From: Maratus speciosus
Taxonomy: Eukaryota; Arthropoda; Arachnida; Araneae; Salticidae
Length of the DNA stretch: 64,000 nt
Direction of reading: 5' to 3'
Assembly (NCBI GenBank): GCA_963932465.1
Contig: OZ010799.1
Span: 277,423,164-277,487,163 of the forward strand
Position numbers and translations under genes: made by a program. Below are positions 21,663-32,189 of the stretch, piece by piece. The notes under the pieces are model-generated. The model made no database searches. It saw nothing but the letters and a program-made list of their open reading frames with translations, and was not told the DNA's origin. Position 1 is the first letter of the stretch. The number at the start of each line of letters is the position of its first letter.

Positions 21663-21914
21663 CATGACAGAATTAAAGAACATGAAGCAGATCTCAGATT
21701 AAATAGACCCCATACTGCGTTATCAAGATTAGCTCAAACTCAACCTATAAAAGTAGATTTTAATAAATCAAAAATTATATTTCGTACAAATAATCACCAG
21801 GAAGCCATCATAAGAGAATCAATTGAAATAACTGCTAATAAAGATACAGCTTGTAACGATGCACTATCATACGATATCCATGAAGCATGGAGATATTTGC
21901 TACATAATAGATGA
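21663..21914 (+). pseudogene. Penelope-like retroelement, C-terminal GIY-YIG fragment
   Basis: From 21663 a frame of 83 codons runs to TGA at 21912-21914 without an ATG. It reads HDRIKEHEADLRLNRPHTA, then LSRLAQ, VDFNKSKIIF and IIRESIEI, ending WRYLLHNR. This order (RI-EH, then a short L--H-like helix, then the K-I strand and an R-ESIEI helix bearing the catalytic Glu) is the C-terminal half of the GIY-YIG endonuclease of Penelope-like retroelements, which nicks the target during insertion. The GIY-YIG strand itself and the reverse transcriptase are missing, and a TGA lies three codons before the stretch (Arg to stop by one base). It is a dead 5'-truncated copy. A possible hammerhead motif lies downstream (22474), as expected for the family. 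Confidence 0.6.
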
Positions 21915-21984
21915 AAGCTCGTTTTGTTGAAAATTTGAATGACTTTATCTGGCATCTCACCTGATGTAGAAAATTTAAATTTAA

Positions 21985-22404
21985 GGCTATTCTCAACTGC
22001 TCTGCTCAACAAGTGCAAAACGTTTTGACACAATTACAAATTCACTTTTTAACGGAAAGATATGAAATTGGAAAGCCTGAACATGGAAGCGATTTGGAAT
22101 CGAACTGTGTTTTCCATTTTCTTATCAATAAATTACGTTTTGAGTTATAAGCGATTTTGATCACATGACAAACACGTTTTCGCCCTTTCTTGAGCGTTTA
22201 TTCTACTTTCGCGCCGAAATTCGGTCTAAAATACCCACTTTGGTATATTTTCTGAAAGCTCAATTGATTTAAAAAAAAACGAAAAAAAAACCAGCTCGAT
22301 TACATAGTTTCTGAACAACAACACCTTAAAGTTTCATGCATTTCCGAACAAAAATAAATTAAAACTTATGTCATAAAGTTGCCCTTTTGGATTTGAGAAC
22401 AGGC
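21985..22404. mobile_element. TTAA-1 MITE, copy 1
   Basis: TTAA at 21981-21984 and 22405-22408. The ends GGCTATTCTCAA and (other strand) GCCTGTTCTCAA are inverted. It is one of at least five copies of a 420-440-bp family. Internal landmarks are TGGAAGCGATTTGGAATCGA and GCCCTTTTGGATTTGAGAAC. It has no coding capacity and separates the Penelope-like ORF from its probable 3' end. Confidence 0.85.
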
Positions 22405-22473
22405 TTAAATTATAATATGTTTTTTCTGGACAATTCTCGAATAAGGGAAAATAAAATAATAACAACATTTAAA

Positions 22474-22512
22474 TCCTACTGATGACGGCCTTGTAATAGT
22501 TGAAAACGTTCT
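22474..22512 (+). ncRNA. Possible hammerhead ribozyme core
   Basis: CTGATGA (22479-22485) is followed by a weakly pairing 16-base stem-loop (CGGCC...AGTT) and GAAA (22502-22505), the conserved core order of a hammerhead ribozyme. Penelope-like elements carry such motifs in their terminal repeats. With the MITE removed, this core lies about 145 bases after the GIY-YIG stop codon. Stem II is weak and I cannot identify a convincing stem I/III with the cleavage triplet, so it may be decayed or a chance match. Confidence 0.35.
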
Positions 22513-22519
22513 AGGTTTT

Positions 22520-24149
22520 TCTGATTATTTTAAGATATTTTTTATTTGTATTTTAAATATCTTTATATTATATGTATGCACCTGATAGTATTTTTTGTAC
22601 AATTATTTGTGCTGTATATGTATTTTAATTAAGTTAAAGTTGTTTAATATTCAACTAATCAGTTCTTTCAAAAACTACAGTCCAAGATTAAAAAAAAAAA
22701 AATTCAGGTAGCAATAAAAACTTATGTAGACAAATTCTAGATTTTTATAGAACTTATTTTGTCTCATTATTTTTATTTGGTCTTTAAAATTGTATGACGG
22801 TTATCAGTAATTTGTTTTAGAGTAATTAAAAGAAATGTTTTAAAAAAACTTATGAACTGTTATTTTTGGTAGAAATGAAATTTAGTGTCAAACAAATGAT
22901 ATAAAAATGGTATTAATCATATTTATTATCAGAAATTTGATAAAATAATTCAAAATTATTAGCTTCTGCATCCGAAGGGTTTTCATTAAGACAGTTAATC
23001 CTGTTCCCCAACATTCACTGTAAAAAGAAAATTTTAAATCGTGTAGAATTTTCCAGAAAACCGAACAAAGCTACTAGCTTTCCCCTGTATTTTGTAGAGA
23101 GAAATCCCATTAAAACGATACAGATTTTCCTTATATGAAACAAAATTTCTCCATTTTGCAGACGCCACATTCCGCTTAAATTCAAACTGTGTTTTTTTTG
23201 CACGACACAAAATTGTTCCATCTTATAAAATGGTGATCATTTTAACAGGAAAAGAGTCCCTCTGTACTAAACAGAAATTTTCGAGACAACAAGAAAAACA
23301 AGACATACAAGATTTACATAACAAGAAAATTTTCCATTTCAACCAGAGTTATTATACATAAAGCGTGCGCAGTTAAATTTATTAGTGTGTACTAGCTTTC
23401 ATTTCCTCTCCTATGGCCTATTTTAAAAACAGACGAGCGTAGCAGAAAAAGCAGCTGCTAGTATTTTATACGATTTTTATCTTTTGAAGCAGCGTTTTAT
23501 TTAAAAGCTTTCTTGTTACTGAAACCTTGTGTATTAATATTTGAGCTCTTACGAAAAGAAAACAGAAAAGAAAATTTTTAGACTAGCGGACTGGACAAAA
23601 CTGCATACATATTAAGCGTACAAACTTAATGCTAGAATCGGCCGTAAATTAACACAGCTGCGCCATCTTGTGGACGGAGTTGATAATCCATATTCGCGGA
23701 CTTTTAGTGTGAATCATATATGACAGAATATTTACGATCTGCGAATATTTTCTAAATCTTTAGTCACTCAGGGAATATGAATCTTCTTTACCAGATTGAT
23801 TGCAAAATAATGGCGTATCGAGAAGGGGGTGGGGTCCAGATGCACTTGACACCACGAAGTTTTCTTCGACTTATCCGATCAGAGACTTTTCAGCTATTAA
23901 TCAAGGTAAGAAAAACTTTACAATTTTAGTGGTGTGAAGTAAGAAAACAGTTTGGCATCTTTCTGTAGTTCAATCCCATCCGCTACGTGGCGCGTGACCT
24001 TGATTGATGTGATCTCCTCTTTAATCCTGCGGTTACCTCGCCCGTTTAAGATAGGACGCTTAATATGTATACAGTTTTGGATTGGATTAATTTTTTATAT
24101 GAATTTTAACAATGGGCTAATAGAATTTTACCGGTCGAATTAATATTGT
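22520..24149. other. Region without recognised repeats
   Basis: Less obviously repetitive than the rest: no inverted or direct repeat partners noticed apart from a poly-A run at 22688. It contains GCGCCATCTTGTGG (about 23659) and the candidate exon at 23777-23905. The frames at 23015-23221 and 23952-24143 have no recognisable domain. Confidence 0.45.
23777..23905 (+). CDS. Candidate first coding exon of an unrecognised gene
   Basis: ATG at 23777, with a second in-frame ATG at 23810, opens 43 codons ending at AAG followed by GTAAGA, a strong splice donor (23906-23911). The peptide has a mixed, protein-like composition (…PRSFLRLIRSETFQLLIK at its end), unlike the Lys/Phe/Ile-rich frames elsewhere. 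It lies in one of the few stretches without a repeat partner. The exon would be in phase 0. I do not recognise a family, no second exon can be named with confidence, and chance is not excluded. Confidence 0.25.
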
Positions 24150-24690
24150 ACGACCTGTTCAGCATTTACTTTGTGAAAGTAACAAACACGTCAAATTTTA
24201 AATTCATGTTATAGCGATCTCATTCAAATCCTACTTTGGAACGTTTTTAGAAAGCCTTCAACTCATTTCTCTCTTTTAAATTTCGATTCCTTTAGAAACA
24301 GTTTTTAAGTGAGCATTTACATCTGATAAGTAACCACCAGGCCAGATTTAAGGATTCTATCCCGAATTATATTATAGAAATCCAAAATTTTAGAATTCTT
24401 TTGCTCCTGCACCTTTAAAATTTTCTTATTTATTGGAAAATGTTTTCTGCAAACATGTAACCATACAAAATTTAAAGTTTCCAGCTCTAACAATCCTATT
24501 AAAATAATAATGCAGACAGTTTTTAGAAATTCTTCCGCTTCGTACACCTCTTCAAATTTCGATTTTTTACAAAGTGTTCTTAGCGAGCATTTATATCTTT
24601 AAACTAACCGCTAAGCCAAAATTCTGGCTCCTGAAAATCCCGAACGGTATTACAGAAATCGCAATTTTAAAACTTTTTCACGTCTTCATT
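24150..24690. repeat. Satellite 1, two inverted units
   Basis: Reverse complement of the 6.6-8.5 kb array. CCCGAA-TATTA-AGAAATC landmarks occur at about 24360 and 24642 (period about 282), with TTTGCTCCTGCACC and GTGAGCATTTACATCT in the expected places. Confidence 0.75.
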
Positions 24691-24929
24691 GGTCTGTGAG
24701 GTTATGAGAAAATGGTGATAATCATAAAGAGATCTTTTATGATAACAAAAGAGCATATGATAACAAAATATTAATAATGATCTTTTCGTAACTCAAAATA
24801 GATACGTTGATTCTTTCGATTGGATATAATAAATTACAATGTCAGTGAGTCGTTTAATAAGTTAAAACTTTTGACCACGCACGTGAGCCTACCTACAACA
24901 ATACTTTTGCAAGTAAAAAATCTCTCTAT

Positions 24930-25430
24930 TCTAAAAAAAAAGTAACTACCGCTGTCACCGCCGCCGCCGCCGCCGGTTTTGAATTTTTTGTGACCGGAGG
25001 TCTTTCTTCGTTAATATTAAGAAAAATAATTTATACAAAAATATGAAAATCGGTGGTTTTATATAGAAATGTTTGATAAACACGCTGATGCAGACAGTTT
25101 TCAAATCGAAGAATTATTTTAAGAGATATTTAATGCTAAAGTTGGACAAAATCGTTCCACTAAAAAAGTTTTATAGCACCAAAAACTATACATGACAGTG
25201 TAATCATTTTTACATCATTTTATGCGTTAGAATTTGCCGGAGTGCAGATTGTATTTCTTTTTTTAATTTGGCTAGGTTTTTGAGGTTTTATTTCTATTTT
25301 AAATTCAAATTTTCAGCATTTCTTGAGATATTTTTTACAGATTTTAGAAAGTCATATTAATTTAAACTGTTGCCAACAGTATAAACAGCGAAAACAATAA
25401 TGTTTGCTTCAAAAAGAAAAAAAAATATTT
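24930..25430. other. Spacer with (CCG)n
   Basis: A CCG-rich microsatellite with about six CCG units in a row at 24958-24976, a rare GC island here. It is followed by AT-rich DNA with no gene. It may be the left part of the Helitron-like element, whose 5' end I cannot place. Confidence 0.4.
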
Positions 25431-25485
25431 ATACGTGTAATAAATTAAAAATTTATTTACACGTGGCTATTATAAACAGAAAAAA

Positions 25486-26383
25486 ACGTTTGGAATTAGA
25501 ATTAAATAATTATGTACAAAAAGCAGGAACTTATTAAAAATTACGTCATAAAAACTATAATTACACGTGAATTTTAAGAGAGAAAGGAATTTGTAAAATA
25601 ATAAATTTATTAACATGCGTTAGAAGTCTTAAATAGGAGAAATTACGTCATATTTACGTCACATTACAGTTATTACATAAAATGAACACAAAATAATATT
25701 GCAAAACGGTTTAAATTTAGAAATTGCACTAGACATTTATTTGATATTTTGAGAGGATACTTTTCAACTATTTTTGTTAGGAAAGCGCAAATAATATTTC
25801 ATTTCTAACACTAGCATTTTCACGTGAATATTAAAAAGAGAAAGAATAGTTTGGTCCAAATTACGTCAGATTAAAAACGATTAATTTAAAATGTCTCATT
25901 TAAAAGAACTTTCTTTTCGCTTTGTTAAAAAATACCACGAGACAAAGACTCTGTTTACTTAATTCCTTTTATATTAGCTTATTTTGAAATGTTGTTACAC
26001 GTGTCTACGTCATCAAGTTATTTTTATTTCGATGTTTTATTTGTATTTTTATTAATGTTGTACTAATTTATTTGTTATTTCGTTATTTAAAATAAAAATT
26101 ATGTCAATTTGTATAATTTGGCGAGTGGTTTGGCGATTTATATAATTTGGCGAAATTGGTCGACAGGATAATCAAGTAGTACAGCAGCGGATTTGGCGTT
26201 AAAATTCCCCAATCAAAGAGAAATGAATAGAAATTCGTTGATAGGGAGATCGCCACTGTTTTATAAATTATAATTCAATCTTTCGAAATCTTTTTAAAGC
26301 CGATCAAATTAGCGTGCATTTAGAGTCTGCAGTGTCTGGACGGGGGTTGGCGAGCGTAGCTCGTAGGGGGCCGAGCCCCCTAG
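25486..26383 (+). mobile_element. Helitron-like non-autonomous element, 3' part
   Basis: The 3' terminus has two consecutive perfect hairpins: CGAGC-GTA-GCTCG (26351-26363) and GGGGGC-CGA-GCCCCC (26366-26380). The sequence then ends CTAG (26380-26383) followed by T. A terminal hairpin plus CTRR with no target duplication is the Helitron signature. An inverted second copy, colinear over about 720 bp, is at 63277-64000. The body is unusually rich in ACGTCA and CACGTG words (25541, 25562, 25653, 25825, 25864, 25997). No Rep/helicase coding is visible, and the left end is set only by the extent of homology. Confidence 0.6.
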
Positions 26384-26595
26384 TGCATAAAAAAAAAAAA
26401 TGCTATTTAACAAATTACAACGACCATTTGGAAAATGATTTTTTCAAAGACTAAAATTTAAGACATAAAAAATGGCACGGAGTTGATCATACATTACGTA
26501 CGCCATGGATTACATTTTTCGGTACTGTAAATTTTTTAACTGTTACGGAGCTGGTGATTCATTACGTACGCCATGGATTAAACATTAATATTCCT

Positions 26596-27380
26596 GGACC
26601 AATTTTAAATGAAATTTCATTCTTAAACTTCTAAACATCCCACAATATTACTTTTTACACCGTCGTATAGAGAAAAAAATGTACTTTTAAATGCAATTTG
26701 TTTGAAAGCTGTATCTCAATTTGTTTCTGAGTTATTAATTTTTTTGTAGTTTTTATTACTTTTTTGTCATAGTGGCAACAGAAGTATCCATCTCTGTTGA
26801 AAGTCAAGGGAAAATACAGATTATTGTACAGACAATCAGAAAACGAATAAAATGCGGACCAATTTTAAATGAAATTTCATTCTTAAACTTCTAAACATCC
26901 CACAATATTACTTTTTACACCGTCGTATAGAGAAAAAAATGTACTTTTAAATGCAATTTGTTTGAAAGCTGTATCTCAATTTGTTTCTGAGTTATTAATT
27001 TTTTTTTGTAGTTTTTATTACTTTTTTGTCATAGTGGCAACAGAAGTATCCATCTCTGTTGAAAGTCAAGGGAAAATACAGATTATTGTACAGACAATCA
27101 GAAAACGAATAAAATGTGGACCAATTTTAAATGAAATTTCATTCTTAAACTTCTAAACATCCCACAATATTACTTTTTACACCGTCGTGTAGAGAAAAAA
27201 ATGTACTTTTAAATGCAATTTGTTTGAAAGCTGTATCTCAATTTGTTTCTGAGTTATTAATTTTTTTTTTGTAGTTTTTATTACTTTTTTGTCATAGTGG
27301 CAACAGAAGTATCCATCTCTGTTGAAAGTCAAGGGAAAATACAGATTATTGTACAGACAATCAGAAAACGAATAAAATGC
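26596..27380. repeat. Three tandem units of about 261 bp
   Basis: GGACCAATTTTAAATGAAAT begins at 26596, 26856 and 27118, and the third unit ends at 27380 (periods 260, 262, 263). The units differ by only a handful of bases, mainly in T-run length, so the amplification is recent. A single diverged unit lies inverted at 29190-29450 in the opposite arm. Frames of 64-73 codons inside them are not genes. Confidence 0.95.
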
Positions 27381-28644
27381 GGATTCAACCAATAAAACGC
27401 TTCAGATATGTTTTTTGATTTCCTACCCTGACAGAGGACAATAACCATTTTTCCAAATGGTTAAAAAAAATAACTGGGCACATATTTTTGAAAGCACCAA
27501 TTCAGTTTCTCTACACAGACATAAAATGTTAATTGTTAATAATAATCATGATAAATAAGTTATTTTAAGGGGAGTTACTACCTTTTAGGACCCAATTTTG
27601 CTCAAATTAACACACTTTTTCCAATTCAACATCAGTAAATAAGTTTTGACTATTTTCGAGTGAAATTATTACAGGCTCAAGAATAATACTCTAGCTTTAA
27701 AAATTTGCCACAACATTTGCAATTTTAGCAATATGTATATTTTAAACAATGTATAATGTATACACAAAAGTAAAAGAAAAATTATGTACTTACCTCTCTT
27801 TCTTACAATATAATTTTTGAAAAATACATAACAGAAACTAAATTTTTATATCAAATTGAAGCTAAAAATAAATTTTATTTTGTAAACCCAAAACATTGAA
27901 CTTATCCAATGTTTTATATATTTTTTTTATTAAAAATTTAGCATGATAAATGCTTAAAACTTTTTAAAAATTAAAAAAAAAATATTATAAAAAACTATTT
28001 ATTTGTTATTATTATAAAAATATTATAATATTATATTTATTATTATAAAAACTATTATATTTATTCTAAAAAAACACTTTTTTCGATTCAACATAAATAA
28101 ATATGTTTTGCAATATTTTGGAGTGAAATTGTTACAGCGTCAAGAATAATAACCCTAGCTCTAAAAAATTACCTAAACCTTTGCAATTTCAGACATATAT
28201 ATATTTTTAACGTTATATAACGTATACACAAAAGTAAAAGAAAAATTATATACTTACATCTCTTTCTTACAATATAACTTTTAAAAAGTACATAAGAGAA
28301 ACTAAAGTTTAATATCAAATTGAAGCTAAGTATCAACTTAAATTCTGTAAACCTAAAACATTGAACTTATGAAACGTTTTATAATTTTATGTTTTTAAAT
28401 AAAAATATATTTTTTTTAAATTTTAAGCATTTACCATGCTAAACTTTTAATTAAAAAAAATATATAAAACATTTGATAAGTTTAATGTTTTAAGTTTACA
28501 AAATAAAATTGATATTTAGTTTCAATTTGATATAAAAATTTTAGTTCCTCTTATGTATCTTTTAAAAGTTATATTGTAAGAAAGAGAGGTAAGTATATAA
28601 TTTTTCTGTTACTTTTGTGTATACATTATTGTTAAATAAATATA

Positions 28645-28820
28645 CAGTAAACTCTCTGTAAGGCGGACTCTGTGTAAGACGGAAATCTGTTTGACTCGGA
28701 AATATTTTGAAGTCCCTGTGAATCCATAGACAAAGAGTAAAATTTGCCTAAGGCGGAATATTGTCTGCTACGGAAAATTTTCTCGGTCCCGATCGATTCC
28801 GCCTTAGACAGAGTTTACTG
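28645..28820. mobile_element. pogo-like MITE, 176 bp
   Basis: TA on both sides. The ends CAGTAAACTCTCTGTAAGGC and (other strand) CAGTAAACTCTGTCTAAGGC are the TIRs. The same family appears at 41378-42222 and 58483-60123. CAGTA ends with a TA target fit pogo/Tigger-type elements. It carries no coding sequence. Confidence 0.85.
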
Positions 28821-30293
28821 TATATTGCTAAAATTGGAAATGTTGTGTTAATTTTTTAGGACTATGGTGTTATTCTTGAAACTTTAATAATTTCACTCCA
28901 AAATATGCAAAACTTATTTATTTGTGTTGAATAGAAAAAAAGTGCGTTATTATGAGCAAAATTGAGTCCCAAAAGGTACTAACTCTCCTTAAAATAACTT
29001 TCTTATCATGATTAAATTATCAATTGACACTTTATGTTTGTGTAGGGAAACTGAATTGGTACTTTCAAAAATATGCATCCAGTTATTTTCAATTTTTTTT
29101 TAACCATTTGGAAAAATTGTTATTGTCCTCTGCCAGGGTAGGAAATCAAAAACATATCTGAAGCGTTTTATTAGTTGAATCTGCATTTTATTCGTTTTCT
29201 GATTGGTCTATACAGTAATCTGTATTTTCCCTTTACTTTCAACAGAGATGGATACTTCTGTTGCCACCATGGCATAAAAATAATAAAAACTACAAAAAAA
29301 TTTAATAACTCAGAAACAAGTTGAGATACAGCTTTCAAACAAATTGCATTTAAAAGTACATTTTTTTTCTCCATACGACCGTGTAAAAAGTAATATTGTG
29401 GGATGTTTAGAAGTTTAAGAATGAAATTTCATTTAAAATGGGTCCAGGAATATTAATGTTTAATCCATGGCGTACGTAATGTAGGACCAGCTCCGTAGAA
29501 GTTTAAAAATTTACAGTACCGAAAAATGTAATCCATGGCGTACGTAATGCATGAAATTTCATTTAAAATTGGTCCAGGAATATTAGTGTTTAGTCCATGG
29601 CGTACGTAATGTATGACTAGCTCCATAGAAGTTTAAAAATTTACAGTACCGAAAATTGTAAAACTGAAATTTCTTTTAAAATTTGTTCATGATGGGTCCA
29701 GGAATGTTAATGTTTAATCCATGGCGTACGTAATGTATGATCAACTCCGTGCGATTTTTTATGTCTTAAATTTTAGTCTTTGAAAAAATCGTTCCAATCC
29801 AAAGAATCAACGTATCTATTTTGAGTTATGAAAAGATCATTATTAATATTTTATTATCCTATGATCTTTTGTTATCATAAAAGATATCTTTATCATTATC
29901 ACCATTTTATCATAACCTCGCAGACCGATGAAGACGTGAAAAACGTTTTAAAATTGCGATTTCTGTGACACCGTTCGGAATTTTCAGAGGCCTGAATTTT
30001 TATATCAGATTGAAGGTAAACATCAACTTTATTCTGTAAACCTAAAACATTTAATTTATCCAATGTTTTATATTTTGTCAATATTAACAATTTAGCATAA
30101 CAAACGCTAAAACATTTTTTAAAAAATTTAAAAAATAATAATTTTTATTAAAAAAATTATAATACTTTTGATAAGTTCAATGTTTTAGGTTTACGGAATA
30201 AAGTTGATACTTAGCTTTAATTTGATATAAAAATTTAGTTTATCTTCTGTATTTTTCAAAAGTTATAGTGTAAGAAAGAGAGGTAAGTATATA

Positions 30294-30468
30294 CCGTAAT
30301 TTCCGGTGTATAATCCACGGATCAAACAATTCTGTTTGAACCCAGAAATTTTATTTAGTAACTGAAGTCAAATATTTACCGCGAACTAAATAGTTACATT
30401 TTATTTTAAGAAATTTCTGGGTCGAAAAATGATTGTTTGATCCGCGGATTATACGCCGGAAATTACGG
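30294..30468. mobile_element. TA-inserted MITE with 38-bp TIRs
   Basis: CCGTAATTTCCGG...CAAACAAT at the left mirrors ATTGTTTG...CCGGAAATTACGG at the right over about 38 bp with two mismatches. TA flanks both ends (30292-30293, 30469-30470). Excision restores AAGTATATAATTTT, which is present uninterrupted at about 28590 in another copy of the host repeat. This is a Tc1/mariner-superfamily MITE by its target. Confidence 0.85.
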
Positions 30469-30904
30469 TAATTTTACTTTTACTTTTGTGTATACATTAT
30501 ATATTGTTATATATGTGTATATATATTGTTTAAATTGCAAATGTTTTGGCAATTTTTAGAGCTAGGGTAATATTCTTGAAACTGTAACAATTTCACTCCA
30601 AAATATCCAAAACTTATTTATTTATGTTGAATTGAAAAATGTGTGTTATTAATTATTATGAGCAAAACTGGGTACCGACAGGTTGGACTCCACACTTCGT
30701 TTCAGCTCCGGAGAATGCTCCACACTTTTGAGATTTGGGATTCCGCAACTTCTTCAACTGCGTATAAATTTATTGGTAATATTGTGATAATGAAATATAA
30801 CAAATGATTCATATATGACATTTAATGAGGAATCGAACTGTGATATTTATGTTTAACAAAAATTTCATTTTATTAATGAACTAGTCGGATGTGACAATCC
30901 CAAA

Positions 30905-31971
30905 ACTTCCTTCTATCTCATACATGCTAATATACTTCAAAATTCACTATCAAAGTTCCAAAATAAAATGACAATCTATGCCCATCAGGAAAATTCGAAA
31001 GGTATTGGTTCTTTGAATTGTGTGCATTTAAAAAGCAGATATCAGCTTCGCGTTTTTCAAACAAATCATTGAATTTCACACACATTCTCTTAGATGTCTC
31101 CAACCAAAACTCCCAACCCAATTGGCATAAAACGAAAAGTATTAAGGAGTATACACACAAGCCTAATCAGGATCTATTTATGTGAAGATTTAACAGAATA
31201 TGAAGTTTAATTAAATTCCGTGCATTAGTCTTTGAAATATAGCTATCGCAAAAATTGGTGAAAATGCAGCATAGCAACGGCATTTGTCCTATGATTTACA
31301 GGAAAACTTAATCAGAACCAACTTATGTCAAGATCGAACAGAATATGAAGTTTAATGAAATTCCATGCATTAGTTCTTGAGCTATGACTATCGTGTAAAT
31401 CCTGAAAAATGCAGCATAGTAGCGCCACCTGCTGGACGATTTACACCAAAACCTAATCAGCAACAACGTATGTCAACGTATAACTGAATCTGAAGTTTGA
31501 GGAAAATCCGTTCATTAGTTCTTGAGATAGAGCTATTGTGGAAATCGTGAAAAATGCAACATAGCTGCGCCACCTTTTGCGCGATTTACACCATAACCTA
31601 ATAAGCAACTATCTTAAAACAACGTCTAACTTAATTTAAAGATGCAGGAAAATCTGTTCATTAATCCATGAGATAGAGCAATTGCGGAAATTGTGAAAAA
31701 TGCAGCATAGCAGCGCCACCTGGTGCGCGATTTACAGCAAAGCCTAATCAGCAACAACTTATGTCAACGTCTAACTGAATCTAAAATTTTATTGAATTCT
31801 GGGCATTTGTTCTTGAGATAGAACGCCCACAAAATTTTTGTCACAGACAGACATTTTCTAAATATAGAGAAATTTTGTTCAGAACCTTCTAAAACGTATA
31901 AATCCGTCGAAACCGGAACCAGAAATTTTTCAGGAAACCAATACTTTCTTCTTCTAAAGATAGAAGAAAGT
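30905..31971. mobile_element. Unclassified element with 144-bp internal tandem repeats
   Basis: The left end ACTTCCTTCTATCT and the right end, on the other strand, ACTTTCTTCTATCT form short inverted ends. The last 29 bases make a hairpin (ACTTTCTTC...GAAGAAAGT, 31943-31971). The interior holds five tandem units (31163-31840). No transposase is visible. The 77-codon frame at 30927-31160 has no domain I recognise. Confidence 0.5.
31163..31840. repeat. 144-bp tandem repeat, five units
   Basis: CCTAATCAG or close variants begin at 31163, 31307, 31451, 31597 and 31741 (periods 144, 144, 146, 144). Each unit contains GAATATGAAGTTTA-like, CATTAGTTCTTGAG-like and GCAGCATAGCAGCGCCACCT-like blocks. 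The units are 75-85% identical by eye. Confidence 0.9.
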
Positions 31972-32189
31972 AAAAATGCATATTATTCGAAGCATGTTCT
32001 CAAGAAACGCCGGCGATCTGAAATTTTGGTCGGTGCGAATTCGCATTAACCCACTACCCGCTAGTGTTGTGTTGACGCAACACCAGATATTTGCAAAATA
32101 ATTGCTCGTGCTTAAATTAATTACTTTGCTACCACTATTTTAGAATTTAAAAATTTTCTTATTTATTGGCAGAAACGTTGCGATCTTAA

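Larger units (their letters stand above)
24625..30000. repeat. 5.4-kb imperfect inverted repeat (foldback)
   Basis: The left arm (24625-24830 and about 26427-28050) and the right arm (about 28470-30000) are mirror images. Satellite 1 end (CGAACGGTATTACAGAAATC against 29960), satellite 2 piece (24780-24830 against 29790-29850), the ACGTACGCCATGGATTA block, the 261-bp unit and the TAAGTATATAATTTTTC block occur in reverse order on the two sides. The left arm carries a Helitron-like insertion and three 261-bp units where the right arm has one. The centre is near 28460. Confidence 0.8.
27580..30670. repeat. AT-rich repeat with four copies around a centre of symmetry
   Basis: A unit of about 400 bp (CTTTCTTACAATATAA, CATAAC/GAGAAACTAAA, TATCAAATTGAAGCTAA, CATTGAACTTAT) occurs forward at about 27590-27980 and 28080-28430 and inverted at 28480-28990 and about 30150-30660, with a fragment at 30000-30120. 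These copies form the inner part of the large inverted repeat. Confidence 0.75.

Noticed and set aside
21794..22033. 79-codon minus-strand frame
   Set aside because: Antisense shadow of the Penelope-like tail and the adjoining MITE.
31163..31840. CRISPR-like regular repeats
   Set aside because: Units are contiguous 144-bp tandem copies with no unique spacers, in eukaryotic DNA.
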